A model generated the notes under the pieces. The model saw only the letters and a program-made list of their open reading frames with translations, was not told the origin of the DNA and did no database searches. A DNA stretch of 24,160 nt. Origin: an uncultured Lachnospiraceae bacterium (GTDB taxonomy: Bacteria > Bacillota > Clostridia > Lachnospirales > Lachnospiraceae). This document shows positions 1 to 6,996 of this stretch, piece after piece. The translations under genes were made by a program, and so were the position numbers. The stretch spans positions 1 to 24,160 of the forward strand of contig CAJTVK010000065.1 in the NCBI GenBank assembly GCA_910579645.1, given 5' to 3'. Numbering within the stretch: position 1 is the stretch's first letter; each line of letters opens with the position of its first letter.

Positions 1-44
1 CACTCTCGAAGAAAAATCCTGCGCACTATTGAAAAGTTATTTCT

Positions 45-80
45 TGACAGTTCCTTACCGGTCACGGAGTGAACAGTAAC
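45..80. repeat. Imperfect palindrome after the transglutaminase gene
   Basis: The arms TGACAGTTCC (45-54) and TGAACAGTAAC (70-80) are partly complementary and lie about 20 bp beyond the stop of the minus-strand gene. Read on the minus strand, the ends (GTTACTGTTCA and GGAACTGTCA) resemble the palindrome at 13667-13697 with a few changes, so this may be a divergent member of that dispersed family. It could act as a 3'-end structure, but no T-tract follows. The remaining bases 1-100 hold nothing else I can identify. Confidence 0.35.
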
Positions 81-100
81 TAACAGCGTGAGACAGCATG

Positions 101-1669
101 TTACTGCGTGAACTCTATCGTATGGTGAAGCAGGAAGCGGCCGTCCTGCAGCGGCTCTGCCTGAATGTCCACATTGCAGCGGGATACTCCCAGTTCCGTA
201 AATACTTGATCCATATATCCGGCGGAATATGCGTCGTTATTGTAGGCATCATAGCATTGGAGCCAGATTTTCTCGCTGTCCACTACGTTTTGGAAAGTAC
301 AGGAGCCGCCTTTGGCCATAATCTGCCGGTAGCAGTCGTCATAATAGTCTTTCAGGCTGAGTATGACACTGTCCTCGCTAAAGCCGGCTTCCTGCAAGGT
401 CTTTGCATTGCTGAAGTAGCTGCCGCTGCCTTCCCTCGGGCTTTTTTCCCGGTTTGCATACCATGTGCCGTTGCAGGGAGGCAGGTTGACGGACAGGTCT
501 TCCCGTCTGTGGTTTTGACCAAACTCCCCATCTGTTTTATTGAAAAAGTCATAGGTGTTGGGCTCGGTATCATCCCAGGTGGCATCTACGTTGTAGTATT
601 CTCCGTCCAGCCGGACGATGTTCCAGGCATGTGCCTCCCCTGCATAGCCGGTGCAGTAATAGCAGGGGATTCCCAACTCCGTCATCAGGTATTGGAAAGC
701 ACGGGCATAGCCGGCACATACTGTCTTGCCGTTTACCAGCCCGCTGTATGCGCTCTGGTTTAACGGTGCCCTTAAATCATAGGATATTTTGTCCAATAAG
801 GCGTTGTGGACGTATACTTCTACCTCATAGTCCGTGCTTAAGTTCCCGGCTCCTGACAGAATCTTTTCCGCTTCTTCCCGGAACCGCGCTTTCGATGCCT
901 CCAGATTGTCGGTGAGTTCGTTGAATTCCAGTACGATTTCCACGCATGTCCCGCTTCTGTCAAATCTCCCCCGGTAAGCGGAATTCAGCCAGAAAAGTTC
1001 CGGATGGTCGTTGAATACAGCCATGAAGACATTTCTTAGCTGTCCTTGGGACACCGGCTCCACCGGGTTGAAAACGGCATTTACCGCATTGGCATTGGCA
1101 TAAATCTGCCGATACAGTGCCTGCCCGGCATTGTCCAGCATGGCATAGTATGGGTAAAATTCCGGGTCAAAGTCCAGGCCTTCCCCTGTTTCCCCATAGG
1201 TATACTGCTCCCGCAGCCGTTCGGCCTCTTTGTCGTCTACCTGCTCGCTCTCTCCCTGCACGGGTATATAGCCGCCCCTGCCGGCTACGGCCTCCGCCGG
1301 CTTCTGCTGTTCCTGCCTGTCGGAAGCAGGCTCTTCCCTTGTGCCCGTATCCTGTCCGGTATGTACTGCATTCAGCCCTAACACTTCGTCCGAAGTGGGG
1401 CCTTTCGGCACGACAGCCGCCGGCTCCTGCGTCCCTCCTGCAGGAACGGAACCTGTTCCTGCTGCCGCAGTTTCCCCCGTATGGTTTCCGGCACGGGCAT
1501 TTTCCGCTGCGGCATTTCCTGCCCTTTCTTCTTCCTGTTCTTTTGTCTCCCTGTCCCCATAGAGGAAAGCCGCCGCCTTAGCCGACAGATCCGGCCGGAA
1601 GACACAGGCCAGAATGAACAGGCTGAGCAAGGACAGCAAGCCTAATATCCCGTATAATACTTTCTTCAT
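101..1669 (-). CDS. Membrane-anchored transglutaminase-like domain protein
   Basis: A 522-residue protein. Residues 5-22 are hydrophobic and end in ILAC, giving an N-terminal membrane anchor or a poor lipobox; residues 38-150 are an Ala/Glu/Gly/Gln-rich linker without predicted fold. The transglutaminase-like core is at about 285-380, with the catalytic triad visible as C318 (KTVCAGYARAF), H347 (GEAHAWNIV) and D362 (YYNVDATWDD). Bacterial extracytoplasmic members of this superfamily are usually proteases or of unknown activity, so cross-linking should not be assumed. The ATG follows the stop of the pseudouridine synthase gene by 2 nt with AAAGGGGG upstream, so the two are co-transcribed. The substrate is unknown; a cell-surface role is inferred from the anchor and linker. 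Confidence 0.85.
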   Translation of the reverse strand: MKKVLYGILGLLSLLSLFILACVFRPDLSAKAAAFLYGDRETKEQEEERAGNAAAENARAGNHTGETAAAGTGSVPAGGTQEPAAVVPKGPTSDEVLGLNAVHTGQDTGTREEPASDRQEQQKPAEAVAGRGGYIPVQGESEQVDDKEAERLREQYTYGETGEGLDFDPEFYPYYAMLDNAGQALYRQIYANANAVNAVFNPVEPVSQGQLRNVFMAVFNDHPELFWLNSAYRGRFDRSGTCVEIVLEFNELTDNLEASKARFREEAEKILSGAGNLSTDYEVEVYVHNALLDKISYDLRAPLNQSAYSGLVNGKTVCAGYARAFQYLMTELGIPCYYCTGYAGEAHAWNIVRLDGEYYNVDATWDDTEPNTYDFFNKTDGEFGQNHRREDLSVNLPPCNGTWYANREKSPREGSGSYFSNAKTLQEAGFSEDSVILSLKDYYDDCYRQIMAKGGSCTFQNVVDSEKIWLQCYDAYNNDAYSAGYMDQVFTELGVSRCNVDIQAEPLQDGRFLLHHTIEFTQ

Positions 1670-1671
1670 AT

Positions 1672-2415
1672 TTACCGCGAACCCCCTTTCCTGCGTTCCT
1701 CATCCGTCCGCCCCGAATCCCCCCGCAGAGCATCCGTCTCCTCTTCCGTCAATTCCCGGTAATCCCCAGGAGCCAGCCGTCCGTCCAGCTTCAGGCTGCC
1801 CATGGCTGTCCGCCGCAGGGAAACCGTCTCGTTGCCCACCGCTTTCATCATTCGCTTCACCTGATGGAACTTCCCTTCGGTTATGGTAAGAAAAATATGG
1901 TTTTCCGGAAGAATTTCCACCTTTGCCGGAAGCGTAGGTTTCTCTTCCCCAATGTCAACGCCTTCCTCCAGCCTGCGGATATCTTCCGCTGACAAACTTT
2001 CTTTCAGTCCCACCTCATAAACCTTGGCCACCTGTTTCTTCGGGGAAAGCAGCCGATGCGCCAGTTCCCCGTCGTTTGTCATCAGCAGAAGCCCTTCGGT
2101 ATCCTTATCCAGCCTTCCCACGGGAAACAAATCCTCATATCCGGTAGCCTTCAGCAAATCATTCACCGTGGTGCAGGCATTGTCCCGGGTGGCCGACACC
2201 ACGCCGGCAGGTTTGTTCAGCATATAGTAGACATATTTTTTATACAGTAGCTCCCTGCCTTTATAGGTTACCGTATCTGTTTCCACATCCACCTTATGTT
2301 CCGGCTTTACTACCACCGTCCCGTTCACCGACACGAACCCCTGCTTCAGTTCTTTTTTCACCTGGCTTCTCGTTCCCACTTTCATTTCACAGAGAAATTT
2401 ATCCAAACGCAGCAT
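1672..2415 (-). CDS. rsuA: RsuA-family 16S rRNA pseudouridine synthase
   Basis: A 247-residue member of the RsuA/RluB/E/F family that isomerises a uridine in rRNA; RsuA itself makes pseudouridine 516 in 16S rRNA. An S4 RNA-binding domain occupies about residues 1-60 (MLRLDKFLCEMKVGTRSQVK), followed by the catalytic domain. The signature VGRLDKDTEGLLLMTNDG includes the nucleophile D103, and the family motif KVYEVGL comes later. The C-terminal tail (TDALRGDSGRTDEERRKGG) is charged and probably disordered. I start at the ATG at 2415 because GGAGG lies 8 nt upstream; a TTG 15 nt earlier would overlap that ribosome site. It heads a two-gene operon with the transglutaminase-like gene. The exact target uridine cannot be read from the sequence. 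Confidence 0.9.
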   Translation of the reverse strand: MLRLDKFLCEMKVGTRSQVKKELKQGFVSVNGTVVVKPEHKVDVETDTVTYKGRELLYKKYVYYMLNKPAGVVSATRDNACTTVNDLLKATGYEDLFPVGRLDKDTEGLLLMTNDGELAHRLLSPKKQVAKVYEVGLKESLSAEDIRRLEEGVDIGEEKPTLPAKVEILPENHIFLTITEGKFHQVKRMMKAVGNETVSLRRTAMGSLKLDGRLAPGDYRELTEEETDALRGDSGRTDEERRKGGSR

Positions 2416-2502
2416 ATTCCTTGCCTCCAAACCACATTCTATTTTGTGTCTTTCCTCATATAATTTAACAAGAAAGGATTGTTCTGTCCCGGAAGTATAG
2501 GT

Positions 2503-2570
2503 AACGGCTTTTGCCGTTTCCTATAGATGTCATTCTTCATCCGGATTTATGCCGCCGCAGAAACGGCGGC
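2503..2570 (+). promoter_or_regulatory. Two short hairpins in the ylbJ-like leader
   Basis: AACGGC-TTTT-GCCGTT (2503-2518) and GCCGCCG-CAGAAA-CGGCGGC (2551-2570) are both perfect. The second ends 2 nt before the GGAGG ribosome site (2573-2577) of the TTG-started gene and could modulate initiation. Further upstream, CATATAAT at 2457-2464 resembles a sigma-E -10 element, which would suit a sporulation gene, but I cannot see a convincing -35. The gap between the divergent starts (2416-2582) otherwise shows nothing clear. Confidence 0.35.
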
Positions 2571-2582
2571 ACGGAGGTTAAC

Positions 2583-3602
2583 TTGAAAAACATCAAGACT
2601 TTTTCCCTTACCCTTATATTCCTTATACTGACTGCCCTGCTTCTCACCTATCCCCTGGAAAGCCTTGCCTTCTCCCTGACCGGCCTGCAGCTTTGGTTCA
2701 ATAAGATGATCCCTGCCCTGCTTCCCTTTATGATACTGTCGGGCATGATGGTACGCCTTAACCTGACCGAATATTTTGCCCGGCTGGTCAGCCCTCTGCT
2801 GATGCCCCTTATGCATATCAGCTTAAACGGCATCTATGCCATAATAATAGGCTTTCTCTGCGGCTTTCCCATGGGTGCCAGAACCATTGCCGAAATGTAC
2901 TCCTGCGGGAAGCTGTCCCGGGAAGAAGCATCCTTTCTGCTGGCCTTCTGCAACAACATCGGCCCTGTCTACTTTATCAGCTTCGTCCTCCCTACCTTGG
3001 GGCTGAAACGGAAAGTGCCCTATCTTTTCGGCATGTACGGGCTTCCGCTGCTGTACGGCATGTGTTTAAGATATACCGTATATCGGGAACGGATAGCCGC
3101 CCCTTCCCCGAAAGTTTCCGGCCGGACAGCCAAAGCAGGGAAATTCCCTGTCGGGCGAAAGGGACTGTCCGCAGCGGAGCAAAACCAAGGCCGGCACGAC
3201 CGTCCGCAATCTTTGCTGGATACTTTGGACGATGCCATACTGTCCGGGCTGTACGGCATTTCCAAGCTGGGGGGATATATGATTCTTTTTAACCTGTTAA
3301 ACCTTGTCCCGCAGATATTCCTGACATCCGTTTCCGTTGCCGGCACGGATTCCGGCAGCCTGTTAAACTGCCTGCTGGAAATCACCAGCGGAATCAGCCG
3401 TGTAGGAGATGCATCTCCCCTGCCTGTGCTGCTCCTGCTTCCTTTCGGAGGCTTTTCCTGCATTGCACAGACCTACAGCATGATTAAGGAAACCGATTTG
3501 TCCGTCCGCAGCTATGTCCTGCACAAATTAGCATTGTCCGCCGTCACCGCCGCATATTACGGACTGTTTGCATTACTTTTTCCTTCTTCGTTTCTTCTTT
3601 GA
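2583..3602 (+). CDS. ylbJ: YlbJ/SpoVV-like sporulation membrane transporter
   Basis: A 339-residue polytopic membrane protein of the nucleoside-recognition (Gate) family. The hydrophobic helices include about 8-30, 42-58, 83-97, 120-140, 147-163, 228-250, 280-296 and 315-335. Family-type motifs are IPALLPFMILSGM (43-55), GFPMGARTIAEMY (94-106), FCNNIGPVYF (122-131) and FGGFSCIAQTYSMI (288-301). A basic, soluble loop (168-215) interrupts the two halves. In Bacillus, YlbJ/SpoVV moves dipicolinic acid across the outer forespore membrane, and ylbJ sits beside coaD (ylbI) and rsmD (ylbH); the same genes are 2-4 kb away here, which supports the name. The start is TTG at 2583, with GGAGG 5 nt upstream. 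The last 30 bp overlap the convergent amidase gene. At 339 residues it is shorter than Bacillus YlbJ (about 400). Confidence 0.75.
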   Translation: MKNIKTFSLTLIFLILTALLLTYPLESLAFSLTGLQLWFNKMIPALLPFMILSGMMVRLNLTEYFARLVSPLLMPLMHISLNGIYAIIIGFLCGFPMGARTIAEMYSCGKLSREEASFLLAFCNNIGPVYFISFVLPTLGLKRKVPYLFGMYGLPLLYGMCLRYTVYRERIAAPSPKVSGRTAKAGKFPVGRKGLSAAEQNQGRHDRPQSLLDTLDDAILSGLYGISKLGGYMILFNLLNLVPQIFLTSVSVAGTDSGSLLNCLLEITSGISRVGDASPLPVLLLLPFGGFSCIAQTYSMIKETDLSVRSYVLHKLALSAVTAAYYGLFALLFPSSFLL

Positions 3603-4910
3603 AGAAGAACGCATCTTCCCGGCCAATATCAGGCGTGCCGACAGCAGCAGCGCAAGCAGGATAGCCACACAGACAAGACATACTTGCAGAAAATACGTCA
3701 CGGTAATCCGGGGGGCACTCCCTTCCGTGTCATCCGCCTGTATTCCTCCCACAAGCCCGCTTCCGCCCTCTGCCATGCTTTGTCCCGTCTCTTGGTCCGT
3801 TCCTGCTTTTTGCCCGCCTGCATTGCTTTCCGCCGACATATTTCCCGCCTCCACCGCTTCCTCATAATACATGGACGGCAGCGAGACATGGTTGCTCTCC
3901 GTGATCCGATCGTACCCGTTGTATACATTGACTACCGCTTCCCCCAGAATGCCTGACGGAACTTTTATGGAAAAGGAAATATGATCCGTGCCGCGGGGTT
4001 CCCATCTCTGCAAATCGGAAAAGGTTTCGCCGCCGTCATAGCTGTAGCTGTAATATAGGATATAGCTGTCATAATCCGCCGCCGATACATTTAAAGTCAC
4101 TTCCCCCGTCTGCGTATCCACCTCTCCCACTTCAAGGACACAGACATCCGGTTCCGTCGTATCCGGCTTCACCGGCGCCAACGGTTCCGCCACTTCCACA
4201 TTTTTATAATTGCTGTAATCTACGCCAAGAACCTCGGAGCGCAAACCGAAATACTTTGCCGCGGCAGTGGCATCCAAAATGCCGAACTGTTTCAGTTTTT
4301 CCTCCGAATCATAAAAGCCCTGATCGTTTGCCTGATCCAGATGACAATGCTCAATCAAGGCCGCCGGCACATCCATGGCCGTGGCATGGCGGAGAATTCC
4401 GTAATAATCTTCCCCCTTGTCATTCAGCCTTGTTTTTATCCCTCTGGAATACAGCCCTTTCTTCTCCAGCAGTTCCATCTCCACGCTGGCAAACGTATAG
4501 CCTTTCTGATATTTGTCGCCGAATGCGGATACCCATACTTCCGCCCCGAACAGATTATGGTTCTCCGACATATTGAAATGCAGGCAGAACAGAAAATCGG
4601 CCTTCAGGTTACGGGCAAACTCCGCCCTTTCTTCCAGAGACATATCCCAGTCCCCCTCATGGGTCAGATATACCTCCACCTCCTCATATTTTTCCAGTTC
4701 TTCCTTCATGGCCTTTGCCACCGTCATGGTCATCTCTTTTTCCGTATAGTCCTCATATTCCGCCCCCAGATTCGTTCCTCCATGGCCGGGATCCAGCACT
4801 ACCACCACCGGCTCTGCGGCATGGACAGGCTGTCCCATGCCGAAAAAGAATCCAAAGGCAAACAGACAATAACATAACTTGCTCCCATATTTAAAAATGC
4901 ATTCCTTCAT
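3573..4910 (-). CDS. N-acetylmuramoyl-L-alanine amidase (Amidase_3), C-terminally anchored
   Basis: A 445-residue cell-wall hydrolase cutting the bond between MurNAc and the stem peptide. Signal peptide 1-32 (hydrophobic LCYCLFAFGFFFGMG, likely cleavage near PVHAA). The zinc amidase domain at about 35-255 shows H43 (LDPGHGG), E57 (YTEKEM), H111 (FCLHFN) and the catalytic E187 (ALIEHCHLD). Residues about 280-370 look like a beta-sandwich, then a Ser/Gly-rich linker, a transmembrane helix (about 403-425) and a very basic tail SSSKKKRRRKK, so the enzyme is probably held at the outer membrane face. I chose the ATG at 4910 because it places the signal peptide at the N terminus; GGGG lies 8 nt upstream. 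An ATG at 5000 with GGGAGG 4 nt away would add 30 hydrophilic residues and read through a hairpin, so the start is uncertain. Confidence 0.85.
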   Translation of the reverse strand: MKECIFKYGSKLCYCLFAFGFFFGMGQPVHAAEPVVVVLDPGHGGTNLGAEYEDYTEKEMTMTVAKAMKEELEKYEEVEVYLTHEGDWDMSLEERAEFARNLKADFLFCLHFNMSENHNLFGAEVWVSAFGDKYQKGYTFASVEMELLEKKGLYSRGIKTRLNDKGEDYYGILRHATAMDVPAALIEHCHLDQANDQGFYDSEEKLKQFGILDATAAAKYFGLRSEVLGVDYSNYKNVEVAEPLAPVKPDTTEPDVCVLEVGEVDTQTGEVTLNVSAADYDSYILYYSYSYDGGETFSDLQRWEPRGTDHISFSIKVPSGILGEAVVNVYNGYDRITESNHVSLPSMYYEEAVEAGNMSAESNAGGQKAGTDQETGQSMAEGGSGLVGGIQADDTEGSAPRITVTYFLQVCLVCVAILLALLLSARLILAGKMRSSSKKKRRRKK

Positions 4911-4924
4911 ATTATATACCCCAG

Positions 4925-4960
4925 AAAGACCGGTTCCATTTCCATGTGAAACCGGCCTTT
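4925..4960 (-). terminator. Terminator-like hairpin after the rsmD-coaD operon
   Basis: AAAGGCCGGTT and AACCGGTCTTT on the minus strand form an 11-bp stem with one mismatch around a 14-nt loop, followed by only a short T-run (TCTTTC). It lies 75 nt past the coiled-coil gene stop and 15 nt before the chosen amidase ATG, so it would terminate or attenuate operon read-through. It would be inside the coding sequence if the amidase started at 5000. Confidence 0.5.
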
Positions 4961-5034
4961 TCATCATTTCTGTATTCATCCATTTCCTTCCGTCTTCCAT
5001 CCGTCCTCCCGCATGGCTTTCCCTGCGGCAGTGT

Positions 5035-5640
5035 CTATTTCAGCATGTCCAAATTCAAAGCTTCATTTCCTCCGTTCTCTTCCTCCAGCAGATAATCAAT
5101 TTCCGGCGGACGCAACTCCGTCCGGTTGGCTCGGATTACCTCCGCATACCCGTTCAGGTTATTGATGAAGCTCTCATAATGGGAAGCCGTCATGTTCACC
5201 GTCTGCGCAATCAGATTCTCCAGATTGGCCAGCATTTCGTCCGTATACTGCATGGCGGCGGTCCGCACGTTGTTCGCCTCTATTGTGGCATTGTCCAATA
5301 TTTCCTGTGCCTGATGGGTGGCCAGCGTGACTACCTCATTCGCCTGCGCATACGCCTGCTGCATAATCTCATGCTCGTTAATCAGTTCATTGGTATGTAC
5401 GGTAGCCTCATTAATCAATGCCTCCGCCTTTGTACGGGCATCGTTCAGGATTGCCTCCTTATTGCTGATAATCTTCTGATACCGCTTGATTTCATCCGGT
5501 GTTTTCATCCGCAGTTCCCGCAGAAGCTCATCAATTTCTTCCTTATTCACAATAATTTTCGTATTGGACAGCGGCTGATATTTACAGCTGTCAATATATT
5601 CCTCAATCTCATCAATTAACTGTTCAATCCTGCTACTCAT
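5035..5640 (-). CDS. Coiled-coil protein of the rsmD-coaD operon (V-ATPase subunit H/DivIVA-like)
   Basis: A 201-residue, soluble, largely helical protein with no signal peptide or membrane helix. Residues 1-75 are acidic and contain EELLRELR-like heptads; residues 75-165 are Ala/Glu/Asn-rich (DARTKAEALINEATVHTNEL, then QAQEILDNATIEANNVRTAA), the pattern of F/V-ATPase stalk or DivIVA-like coiled coils. Proteins like this are often annotated as ATPase-like next to coaD in Clostridia, but there is no ATPase motif here. The ATG at 5640 has GGGAG 6 nt upstream and is 40 nt after the coaD stop, so it belongs to the rsmD operon. A role in cell division or as a scaffold is only a guess. Confidence 0.75.
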   Translation of the reverse strand: MSSRIEQLIDEIEEYIDSCKYQPLSNTKIIVNKEEIDELLRELRMKTPDEIKRYQKIISNKEAILNDARTKAEALINEATVHTNELINEHEIMQQAYAQANEVVTLATHQAQEILDNATIEANNVRTAAMQYTDEMLANLENLIAQTVNMTASHYESFINNLNGYAEVIRANRTELRPPEIDYLLEEENGGNEALNLDMLK

Positions 5641-5680
5641 ATCCGTCTCCCATGGCTGTCCCTAACATCCTCGGACAACA

Positions 5681-6166
5681 CTATCTATGCCCATATTTTT
5701 TATACATAAGCTCTGCTACAAAATCCGGCACGCACTTGGATACATCCCCATTGAAGCTGGCAATTTCCTTTACGCTGCTGGAACTTAAATACGCATACTC
5801 CAAGCTGGTTGTGAAAAACATCGTATCCAAGTCCCCGTCCGACAGCTTCCGGTTCGTCTGGGCAATCTGCAATTCATATTCAAAATCGGTAATCGCCCGA
5901 AGCCCCCTGATTGCCACATGCACGTTTTTCCTCTTCGCATAATCTATTAATAAGCCGCTGAAAGAATCTATCCTCACATTCGGTATATCCTTCGTCGCCT
6001 CTTCTAATATCTTAACACGTTCTTCCACAGAAAACAATGGAGTCTTTAAATGATTATTCAACACACTTACAGTTAATTCGTCAAAAATATCCGCAGCCCG
6101 ACGTATTACGTCAAGATGCCCAAAAGTCACCGGATCAAAGCTGCCCGGATAAATCGCTGATTTCAT
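5681..6166 (-). CDS. coaD: Phosphopantetheine adenylyltransferase
   Basis: CoaD (161 residues, the usual family length) transfers AMP from ATP to 4'-phosphopantetheine, giving dephospho-CoA, the penultimate step of coenzyme A synthesis in the cytoplasm. The nucleotidyltransferase motif GSFDPVTFGH is at 8-17, with H17 as the catalytic-loop histidine. The conserved IRGLRAITDFEYELQIAQTNR follows at mid-protein, and the C-terminal YLSSSSVKEIA corresponds to the ISST/SSSxVRE motif. The ATG at 6166 has AGGG 9 nt upstream; the reading frame is open for 18 more codons but those residues are outside the family. It is 62 nt after rsmD, an arrangement conserved across Firmicutes. Confidence 0.97.
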   Translation of the reverse strand: MKSAIYPGSFDPVTFGHLDVIRRAADIFDELTVSVLNNHLKTPLFSVEERVKILEEATKDIPNVRIDSFSGLLIDYAKRKNVHVAIRGLRAITDFEYELQIAQTNRKLSDGDLDTMFFTTSLEYAYLSSSSVKEIASFNGDVSKCVPDFVAELMYKKYGHR

Positions 6167-6228
6167 TTCTATTACCCTGTCCCTTCCCGCAGCATGCCCA
6201 AACAGTCCGTTCCGGCACACGCGATTGA

Positions 6229-6780
6229 TTACACCTGCCTTTTTATAAATACATGCTTATTGGTTTTATAATTCTTCGTTTTCTCTACCCGGTATCCAAG
6301 TTCCTGCACAAAGGAAAAATCCTGCCCAAGCGCCGCTTCCGTCACAATCAGGCTGTCACCGGTCACATAAGGCATCTTTGCCAGCGCACGGAGCATTTTT
6401 TCCTCATATCCCATCCCATAGGGCGGATCCAGAAAAATAATATCCGCTTCTTTCTCGTGAACGGCCGCCAAGGCTCCCAAGGCATCCTGCCTGATTAAAA
6501 CAGCTTTGTCTTCCAATCCGGTAAATTTTACGTTCTGCTGAATACAGGCAAACGCTTTTGCCCCGTTTTCCACAAAATAAGCATGCCTTGCCCCGCGGCT
6601 TAACGCTTCTATCCCTATCTGCCCGCTCCCGCTGAATAAATCAAGAAATATGCAGTCCGGCAAATAGGGCTGCAGCATATTGAACAATGTCTCTTTAATC
6701 CGGTCGGTAGTGGGTCTTGTATCCATCCCCTCCGGCGTTTTCAAAGGAAGGCTCCTTGCCGTCCCCGCTATCACTCTCAT
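6229..6780 (-). CDS. rsmD: 16S rRNA (guanine(966)-N2)-methyltransferase
   Basis: RsmD, 183 residues, uses S-adenosylmethionine to methylate G966 of 16S rRNA in the small subunit. The family N terminus MRVIAGTARSLPLKTPEGMD is followed by TRPTTDRIKETLFNML (21-36), the SAM-binding loop LDLFSGSGQIGIEALSRGA (46-64) and the catalytic DPPY (118-121) typical of N6/N2 amino methyltransferases. It is the first gene of rsmD-coaD-coiled coil. Translation is from the ATG at 6780 with a distant AAAAGG; the ribosome site lies just downstream of a 20-bp perfect hairpin in the leader. The promoter is at 6937-6965. Confidence 0.96.
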   Translation of the reverse strand: MRVIAGTARSLPLKTPEGMDTRPTTDRIKETLFNMLQPYLPDCIFLDLFSGSGQIGIEALSRGARHAYFVENGAKAFACIQQNVKFTGLEDKAVLIRQDALGALAAVHEKEADIIFLDPPYGMGYEEKMLRALAKMPYVTGDSLIVTEAALGQDFSFVQELGYRVEKTKNYKTNKHVFIKRQV

Positions 6781-6801
6781 AACTGTGTACTGACCTTTTC
6801 A

Positions 6802-6850
6802 CAATGTCATTCCGATAAGCCGCAGTCATAGGCTTATCGGAATGACATTG
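6802..6850. repeat. 20-bp perfect inverted repeat in the rsmD leader
   Basis: CAATGTCATTCCGATAAGCC (6802-6821) and its exact reverse complement (6831-6850) flank a 9-nt loop. It lies between the rsmD promoter and its ATG, ending 21 nt before the ATG. The T-rich stretch on the plus side (CCCTCTTTTTT) starts about 14 nt away, so it is a poor terminator; on the minus strand no T-run follows. It may be a translational control hairpin, an operator or a small palindromic mobile sequence. Confidence 0.8.
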
Positions 6851-6936
6851 AACCTTTCCCTCTTTTTTCCCCGGCATGCCTGCGGCTCTCTTTCCCACCG
6901 AGATATTTAGCACGCCCGGAATACATTCCAACTCTA

Positions 6937-6965
6937 ATAATAATCACTTCTGCGTTTGCGGTCAA
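6937..6965 (-). promoter_or_regulatory. Promoter of the rsmD-coaD operon
   Basis: Minus-strand TTGACC, 17-bp spacer, TATTAT gives a near-consensus vegetative promoter. Transcription would start near 6930 and give a leader of about 150 nt carrying the 20-bp hairpin. It sits just after the stop of the glutamate synthase-like gene. Confidence 0.75.
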
Positions 6966-6996
6966 TCTTTTTATAAATTTTTAATGGTCCCCCTTT

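Noticed and set aside
98..763. Long plus-strand reading frame opposite the transglutaminase-like gene
   Set aside because: The opposite strand has a full domain with catalytic triad; this frame has no ribosome site and no recognisable motif.
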